Assembly (NCBI GenBank): GCA_032622095.1
Contig: CP136064.1
Span: 274,745,614 to 274,809,613 of the forward strand
DNA length: 64,000 nt
DNA from: Siphonodentalium dalli
Taxonomy: Eukaryota; Mollusca; Scaphopoda; Gadilida; Siphonodentaliidae
Direction: 5' to 3'
Position 1 is the first letter of the stretch. Each line of letters starts with the position of its first letter. Shown piece by piece: positions 57,631 to 64,000 of the stretch. The position numbers were made by a program, and so were the translations under genes. The notes beneath the pieces are model-generated. The model worked only from the letters and a program-made list of their open reading frames with translations. It did not search any database and was not told the origin of the DNA.

Positions 57631-57790
57631 ACTGCCGACGAGCATAACACTTTTTTGGGCATTGTGGAGAGGAGAATCAAAATATTAAAGAACAAAGAAA
57701 CCGGCACCATTCACCAGCGCCGGAAAAATGATGCATGGAAAGAAATTTCTTTGGAAATAGCAGGGAAATATCAAAACATAAACAAAATTC
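57631..57790 (+). pseudogene. Myb/SANT-like DNA-binding domain fragment
   Basis: The plus frame after the poly-C run reads ADEHNTFLGIVERRIKIL, KNKETGTIHQRRKND and AWKEISLEIAGKY. This is the pattern of the trihelix/zeste-type Myb/SANT domain ([FY]-x-x-x-E-x-x-x-L-x-x-[IL]-[VI]-E-x-[RK], then N-K-x-T, then K-N-x-A-W-x-x-I). Such domains act in sequence-specific DNA binding and occur in host factors and in the accessory protein of Harbinger transposons. The poly-C run has replaced or disrupted the start, and no continuation was identified after about 57790, so it is probably an exon remnant. Confidence 0.5.
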
Positions 57791-57865
57791 TTCTGAGACG
57801 TTATCTTCTTGGCTCTCTTCATTTTCACACTGCTAATTAAAAAACCTCATTAATATCATTGAAAC

Positions 57866-58183
57866 TCATTCTGCAGATATATAAACGCAAGCATGAGTCT
57901 CCACAAAATTATACCCAAACATTATACCGCTATACATGCCGATTGTGGCCGGTGAGTGTTCATGAATTTGTCGTAAGACGGCGTCAATTGACAGGTGACA
58001 AATCTGATAGATTGGATCAATCACACCATCGACATCGTGTGTCGTTTGCGCTAAAGCAAAGATACCTTTGCGTTCAGCAGCTACCAAATAAACTACCTGG
58101 TTTATAAAATAGTCTCGCTTGGTGAATAGCACCACTGGTGTTCCAATTCCCAAACTACCCAACTGGTGTCTAAATATATCCAA
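57866..58183 (-). other. Unrecognised 105-codon open frame
   Basis: The frame has a balanced, protein-like composition (for example GTPVVLFTKRDYFINQVVYL and DGVIDPIYQICHLSIDAVL) but I recognise no family. No splice sites or neighbours support it. It could be part of a decayed gene or chance. Confidence 0.2.
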
Positions 58184-59307
58184 ATAGTATCACAAACCAC
58201 CAAAGTGTGTCCCATCCACCAACTAAGATCACTTATGTTCTAACTCGCTACGCTCGAACGAACATAAATGATTTAAAAAATAACAACGACTAATGAGATT
58301 ATATAATGTTTATTAGGTGTTTATCAGGTCTGCCGCAAACCGGCCCGAAATAACGGTTATGAAAAATAACAATAATAGTATACGAATTACCCTGCAACGG
58401 TCTCAATGTTCGCAATGATCAGATATTTGAAAGATTGAATGTTAGATGAGAAACGATACATCTCTGACCGAAAATAGCTGTCGCTTCATGGGTGGGAGGG
58501 GAGGGGCTTTAACCTGAGCGTAGAATGGCAAGACTGTGCTGTCTTGGCCATGCACATGGATTCGGGTGATTGATTAGATCCGTGAATCATGCGATGAATA
58601 GGTTCTGAGCTGATACTCGCTGTACACTGATTGATCTGGCCTGATCTAGCTGACCTACGGAGCGTACATCTATAAACCCATATCATGCCAAATCTCAATC
58701 GTAGTTGCACTTCATTAAATAAATATACCATCGAATGGTGTCCCAAAAATACAAACCAAGAGCCCGAACTCAACCAAATGAATGCCCCAAACAAACCAAG
58801 GGATGCCAAAGACACATTACAAATAATTTAAATCACCATGAATGTCTAAAACCATCTGATTAGAAACACAAACATTATACGTAGTGCTCCAAATCATCGA
58901 ATGAATGTCACAGTCAATCTACCAAATCAACCATCTAATAATTTACCAAACCACGTGACCCTACCTGTGTGTTTTGGGACACCCAAAGGGTGGCTTGTGC
59001 AATCATGGTATTGTTTGGGACCCCATTCAGGGTGGATTGGGCCACTCATTGGATAATTTGAAACATATGTTGGGTAGTTTTTGGACACCATTTGTATGTT
59101 TTAGGACACGGGTTGTGTGAATATGAACAGAATATGTGCAGATTGCCCCTCGTTGGATGTTTCGAAACACTACATGTGTGACCCCCAGAAAAGCTCCTGA
59201 AGTTGGGGTGTGACATCACACATGCTGAACACACTGCATGAATGACACAAATGACTGCACGAATGATACAATCGTGATAGGAGAATATACAGTTCTTCTC
59301 TGATATT
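58184..59307. repeat. No gene; degenerate short-unit repeats in both orientations
   Basis: CCAAACAAACCAAG, GTGTCCCAAAAATAC and similar words recur at 58690-58960. Their complements (TGTTTTGGGACACCCAAAGG, GGGTGGATTGGGCCACTCAT) occur at 58968-59130, so this is an old tandem repeat with an inversion. Confidence 0.5.
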
Positions 59308-60035
59308 ATGCTGAAACTGATGGTTACGGTATTTTCTGTACCAAAGGTGAATGTCAATAAGAAACAGCCAAAGAGTTGGGACATTGGTCAAATTAAGAAG
59401 CAGCTGTCGGTACCCATATGCGACAATATCTTATTTATCCACGCGGTGTCATGTTGCGACACAACATCGAGACTATTTGGATTTGGAAAAGGGGCTTCCT
59501 TGAAGAAATGTCTGCACAATTTTGATTTCCGCTAATATGCCGCTGTATTCAACAATATAAATGCCACTAGTGATGAAATCAAAGATGGAGACGAAAAGGC
59601 CCTGGTACCTCTCTACAACGATGATGCTGCCATTAATCTCATAGTTTTCAGCAAAATGAGTGGAACGGGATCTTCGCACATTGAGCCGCGACAACTTCCA
59701 CCGGCTTCTGTATCTGCAAAATACTACAGCCTCAGAATATATTGCCCGATCCAGCACTGGAAGGGTTTATCCAGTGATTTAGACATTCGGGATTGGGGTT
59801 GAACGATTGCAGATGATATTGTGTCACCAATTCTAATGGGCCTGCTCCTGAACATCTTTTGAATATCATTATCTGTAATTGTGTTAAGAATTGCACTACC
59901 AAGAGTTGTTCTTGTAAGAAGAATGGATTGAACAGTTATGGTGTATATTGTCACTGCAAAGGATCTGCATGTACAAATTATGCATCAAAATTAGACAGTG
60001 ATGATGAAGACTATTATAGTATACAGGTTAGCTGA
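59308..60035 (+). pseudogene. Transposon-linked 'GCDTTS / LPPTSAAAKYHSLRVY' protein, C-terminal half
   Basis: The plus strand reads WDIGQIKKQL, NILFIHAVSCCDTTSRLFG and GFGKGASLKKC (to 59530). After an in-frame stop it continues with NATSDEIKDGDEKALVPLY, LPPASVSAKYYSLRIY and QHWKG (about 59690-59765), and after a further stop and a frameshift with a Cys-rich end, CNCVKNCTTKSCSCKKNG and CHCKGSACTNY (59850-59985), an acidic tail and a stop at 60035. From memory, intact invertebrate proteins show exactly this order, with a CDTTS-GKG block like that of FEN/PIN nucleases and a C-terminal CxC cluster. They are related to, but distinct from, the pseudogene at 21240-22545. The N-terminal half is not present upstream. 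Confidence 0.65.
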
Positions 60036-61996
60036 GTGCTATAGACAACACGCACAACATGAGAACTATTTGTTTATGATTGTCATTCATTTTTCATAAG
60101 TTTAAGCCTCTCTTTTATTCAAAAATACCATGTGATGTGGTTAAAACCTTTATATAAACAATCTCAATAGTAGCCAACACAAAATGTGAGACATGACAGA
60201 TTTGTGTATGACAGATTTTATCAGACTTTAGCCCCCCCCCCCCCCTAAAATAGCTTAAATTGGCCAAGTGGTGAAATCACAAATTTCATAAACGTGAAAC
60301 GCTCTCTATATAAAAAAAAAACTAGGTCAAAACCCAGTTTGGCGACCTCAATTTTCTTGGGACTTTTTTTGTATAGTGATGTCTGGTTACTACTCTGTAG
60401 ACAAATGAACAGTAAAATTATATTGCAATTAGTGTCAGGTTGGCCTATTTGTTTTAGCCAGATTGACTGAACTATAGTTAGATCGTTCATAGATAATCCG
60501 TTTAGAGCATGCCGAATTTTGGGGAACTAAGTTGTGTGGAGGGCCGACCGGTCCGGTGAAAGAGGTGTTCTTCGGCTCTATATGAAAACAGGAGCTGATT
60601 TAAAAAAAAAATTCCCTCCGCCATCCCCAGCTTCCTTCCCTGGTCATAGTGTTCGTATTACTCTCCATTACAAGTAAACTTGGGGCGATAACAGCCGCCC
60701 ACCAAGGATTTTAGTAGGTATGTCTCCTGTATTTACACCTGTATTAAATTTGTCAACTGATTATCCAACTCATCAATTAAACAGGTGGTACAGTGAGACA
60801 TTTTCAAGCTCATCTGTGGTTTGTCTTTTTCCAAAAATTCCCTCCGGGCTGATAATAAAATATCTGTTGTGTTCTGTCTGTCGTTTGCTGTTACTACCCG
60901 TCCAAATGAATAAGACTGTTGCAATTTATAATTGTATAACTGAATGGGAGAATCCATTCAGTATAGAAAGGATAAATGCATAATGACATTTGAAGTGCTG
61001 TCTGGTACAGCATGTAACATCGATACAATGAACTCAATCGATTTTTATTGAATCCACGTGTACTGCATTCAGCGTCTGCTCTAAGACATATTGGCAGCTT
61101 CTTATTTCATAACAACTGTTTTCACGAATGACATGATGTGCAAATAACACGGATGTTGTCCTTGTTAATTTTCCGATGATACTAGTAGCGTGCAAATGAA
61201 AACATTTTAGCCGTATCCACTACCACTTCATTATTGCTAAGTTTATTAAAAAGGAGTGATGTATACTGATTACTGAACTGGGGGCCGCCCGTGGGTGTTG
61301 GCATGGACGTGTGTAGTTCAAACATATGTTATTGCCATATATACATTTATATATACATACAACAATTGGGATTGGGACACAAGTGGCGACACTTAGATTT
61401 GTCCCGTTCCAAGATAAACAAAGAAGGGTTAGAGAGGCACCGACCGAGCTGACAAGGTGAATATATAGTTGTGTGTATTTATATGTTTATACTCTTGGAG
61501 CGGATAGGACTGCGATGTCATTTAGTCCATCTTATAAAATATAAATGATTCAGTGAAATATTGATTACTGAGTGGGCGTGACAAGTACATACACACCCAC
61601 CCATATATATATGCGACTTACGCAACAATATCTTGAAAACATGTCAGGTCCGCATATTTTTGGCGGAGTTACAGCCCATAGTTAATTTTCGTGAATTTTA
61701 ATCACGAATGCTCGATAACATGAACAAATACTAACTGCGTTTGTTGACATTCGGCATATGAAACTTGCTAAAAAATGATCCAATTCGAAAACCGGGCAGG
61801 TCGGCGTTTTTATTGAAGTTACGGTCACAATAACATGAACATATGTCAACTGATGTTGTTACTATAATGAGCCCACATTTGTTAGAGAAATGTTTTTAAA
61901 ATATGAAGGCATGTTTAGGATCACGTCTAGATAGGAGCAATCCAATTTTAGCGATTTTCGATCGAAGACATGGCTGGCGCCGGCTACCATCTTGGC
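60036..61996. other. No gene supported in 2 kb
   Basis: AT-rich DNA with a poly-C run (60232-60245) and chance frames only. Confidence 0.45.
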
Positions 61997-62050
61997 CTTC
62001 GGCACACCCTACGACACGCCCTTCGGCACACCCTACGACACACCCTTCGG
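61997..62050. repeat. 24-bp tandem repeat, 2.3 copies
   Basis: CTTCGGCACACCCTACGACA then CGCC is repeated at 61997, 62021 and, partly, 62045. Confidence 0.85.
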
Positions 62051-62530
62051 CCAACAATTTTTCTTCAGATTGATCACATGCTTCATAAGAAATTATAAAT
62101 TTGAACGATTTTCGATATACAAAAACATTGCCATAGATTTCACACGACCTATACAGTCATCAGTTGTCACCAACTTCATCCCCATCTTCATATGCGTCTT
62201 TATGTAACATCTAGATGGGGCTATACATGTCGAAAAATATGGCCGTCATCGTCATCGCCATCATCCTGTTAACATTCTGTATTCTTTATTCTTCCACTAA
62301 CTGCAATGCATAATAGTTTCTTAAATATCCCCTCCAAGTTGAGCTACAGTGTAATTGACACTTTTATTAGCTGTACTCATTGGATGCGGTTTTTCGTCGA
62401 CTGACCACTATTTGCCGTTCCGAATACCCATCACTATATTTGGATTTTGTTTTGGAGGGGCGTAACACACACTGTATACATATGTAGTTGCAAAGCATGC
62501 ATGTTATATACCGGGATACGAGTTCCCTGG
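62051..62530. other. No gene seen
   Basis: AT-rich DNA without supported features. Confidence 0.45.
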
Positions 62531-62899
62531 TTATACACCCCAAGATATATACATGTACTCCGGTATAACCGTATAATTGTATACCATGTGTTTCCCAATA
62601 TACCCCGGTTCTCGTATCGGGGAACACTTCGAGGGTAATTTTAATATGGTATCTGGCACTTTATATATGATGGTGTTGGAGCTGCGCAATGTAAAATTTG
62701 TAGTGTTTTCATTCTGATTACCTGCCATTAAAATGAGAACGGTGTTAGAAGATTGTAAGTCTTCAGCGGTTCCTGATTCAATTAAAATTTTAGGAGAATG
62801 TGATTTCGATCCAGGAAGGTAAATTATTTTTAAGGGTTTGGTATAACCGGGTTTATTGTGGATAGTGTGAGCGTAGACGATTTTGTGGACTTCTAACAA
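62531..62899 (-). other. Unrecognised 122-codon open frame
   Basis: The first 85 residues look protein-like (KIIYLPGSKSHSPKILIESG then AEDLQSSNTVLILMAGNQ). The alternation of a G-x-K-S-H turn and a hydrophobic strand ending in A-G-N faintly recalls SGNH-type hydrolase folds seen in some retrotransposon proteins; this is speculation. The C-terminal part overlaps a repeat-like patch (62500-62630). No start context or exon signals decide its status. Confidence 0.25.
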
Positions 62900-63659
62900 G
62901 GTTGCTGATAAATCACAAGGGATCCCCTAACAATACCAATTGTTTAGTCGAAATCGGTCAAGGGTCGGTGTCGGCCATTATTGACCGGGAGTGTGTGCAT
63001 TGTATTGGAACTACCTACACAAATCCCAAAGCGGATGATGGTTGATGATTGAATTATTATAACAGCTTAACTAAACTGTTTAAACAGTTTAGTACCATAA
63101 CACAGGTTGGTCTAATATGCTGATGTTGTTAACAATAGATTAAGAACACGGTGGGCGTTGGCATTTTTAGTAAAGTCAAAATAATGTAACTTTATATGTT
63201 GGAATATGAGTTAGGCATGGCCAGCTCCCTAGCTGAGATGCTGTTGTTTGATAACCATTCGGTACGTGTGTAGGTCTCTACTGTGGTGCCCAATGTAGAA
63301 ATTCAAATTCACTGACCCTTCTTAAATTCGAAAAAAATCCATTGGCACCCATTACTTAAACATCATGGTTGGCAAATCAGTCAAAAATTTACCACTGCAT
63401 GAACTGATTCTTTTGTGGCAACAAAATTTTCCACGTTCCATATTATCATTTGCACCCCATTGGGTAGGATTTTTCTAAATGGTAGCTAAAACTATTGGAA
63501 ATTTCCATCGTAACACCCCTATGGTTGGCAATTCCCAACTGAATGTATTACAACTGCAGTTCAAAAATTGGAATATCGATAAAAAAAACAACAAATATCA
63601 CACTTAATACTGTTTGACAAACAAATTATCAGAACAAATCCCTGTTTTTTTTTCAAAAC
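62900..63659. other. No gene; one perfect palindrome
   Basis: CTAAACTGTTTAAACAGTTT then AG at 63071-63092 is a perfect 22-bp palindrome. Otherwise AT-rich DNA without coding support. Confidence 0.5.
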
Positions 63660-63800
63660 ATCCTTGGACCTTAATATTAACATATAATAGGTTCATATTG
63701 GACCTTAATATTAACTTATAATAGGTTCATATTGGACCTTAATATTAACATATAATAGGTTCATATTGGACCTTAATATTAACATAGGTTAATATTGGAC
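63660..63800. repeat. 34-bp minisatellite, about 4 copies
   Basis: TTGGACCTTAATATTAACAT then ATAATAGGTTCATA repeats nearly unchanged, with the last copy shortened. Confidence 0.92.
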
Positions 63801-64000
63801 TATAGGCTGACTTTTGATCGGACTGTTCAACTAATATTGTGTCAGGCATGAAATTCCAACTGCTGAATTTATTGGCGGAGCTACCCAGCAACTGCCACGC
63901 GTATATGGTACAGTATTGTCTTGGTTGAAATCAGATTAAGAAAATACTGGTGTATGTCCATATATATATTAAAAACAGCGTTATCTGGCATTGCCACGAT
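63801..64000. other. No feature seen
   Basis: Short stretch to the window edge with nothing supported. Confidence 0.5.

Noticed and set aside
57433-57840. Glycine- or proline-rich frames across the homopolymer at 57605-57630
   Set aside because: The Gly and Pro runs are translations of the poly-C tract on the two strands.
1-64000. tRNA, rRNA or tRNA-derived SINE genes
   Set aside because: I looked for A/B-box promoter words and cloverleaf arms by eye and found none convincing; a covariance-model scan would be decisive.

Overview
This window looks like gene-poor, repeat-dense DNA from an invertebrate animal, most likely a mollusc or another lophotrochozoan. The evidence is non-LTR and Penelope-like reverse transcriptases, many terminal-inverted-repeat DNA elements, long minisatellites, an intron-bounded C-type lectin exon, and at 2155-2614 a repeat type common in mollusc genomes (a tract of ACGG units followed by a TAGCT...AGCTA hairpin). 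No complete host gene is visible. The only candidate host coding sequence is one C-type lectin exon (33022-33222, minus) and a related, internally duplicated fragment 4 kb away (37262-37384, minus). No rRNA, tRNA or CRISPR array was found.

Layout. 1-2611 is old interspersed repeats. 2612-5450 is a 5'-truncated, frameshifted non-LTR retrotransposon interrupted by a TTAA-flanked MITE. 7447-9012 is a satellite with two alternating unit types. 12-19 kb holds PIF/Harbinger-like pieces, further MITE copies and a SWIM-finger remnant. 19245-28640 is a minisatellite broken by two large fold-back elements in tandem (19295-24307 and 24593-28628). The first is an inverted duplication of a transposon-linked gene. 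29-32 kb contains palindromes and a 45-bp minisatellite. 33-38 kb has the lectin exons, another MITE, a GTAC-rich palindromic tract and a 35630-36126 TIR element. 41579-43594 holds two Helitron-like elements in head-to-tail tandem, filled with a 122-bp satellite. 43640-45930 contains 64-65-bp and 20-bp minisatellites. 46410-53757 is a Penelope-like element split by a third, 6.3-kb fold-back element (47352-53611), which itself carries a minisatellite split by a jockey/CR1-like retrotransposon. 53758-54800 is a 1-kb GAT repeat. 55-64 kb has a deletion derivative of the first fold-back, a Myb/SANT-like fragment, a second transposon-linked pseudogene (59308-60035) and a 34-bp minisatellite.

How the parts relate. 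Nearly everything interpretable is mobile DNA or its by-products, with clear nesting: MITE within retrotransposon, retrotransposon within minisatellite within fold-back within Penelope element, and two fold-backs within one minisatellite. Three fold-back elements with arms of 0.5-2.8 kb, plus a MITE made of alternating palindromes, give the region an unusual capacity to form hairpin DNA or double-stranded RNA. Assignments rest on reading the sequence and remembered family motifs; no database search was possible.
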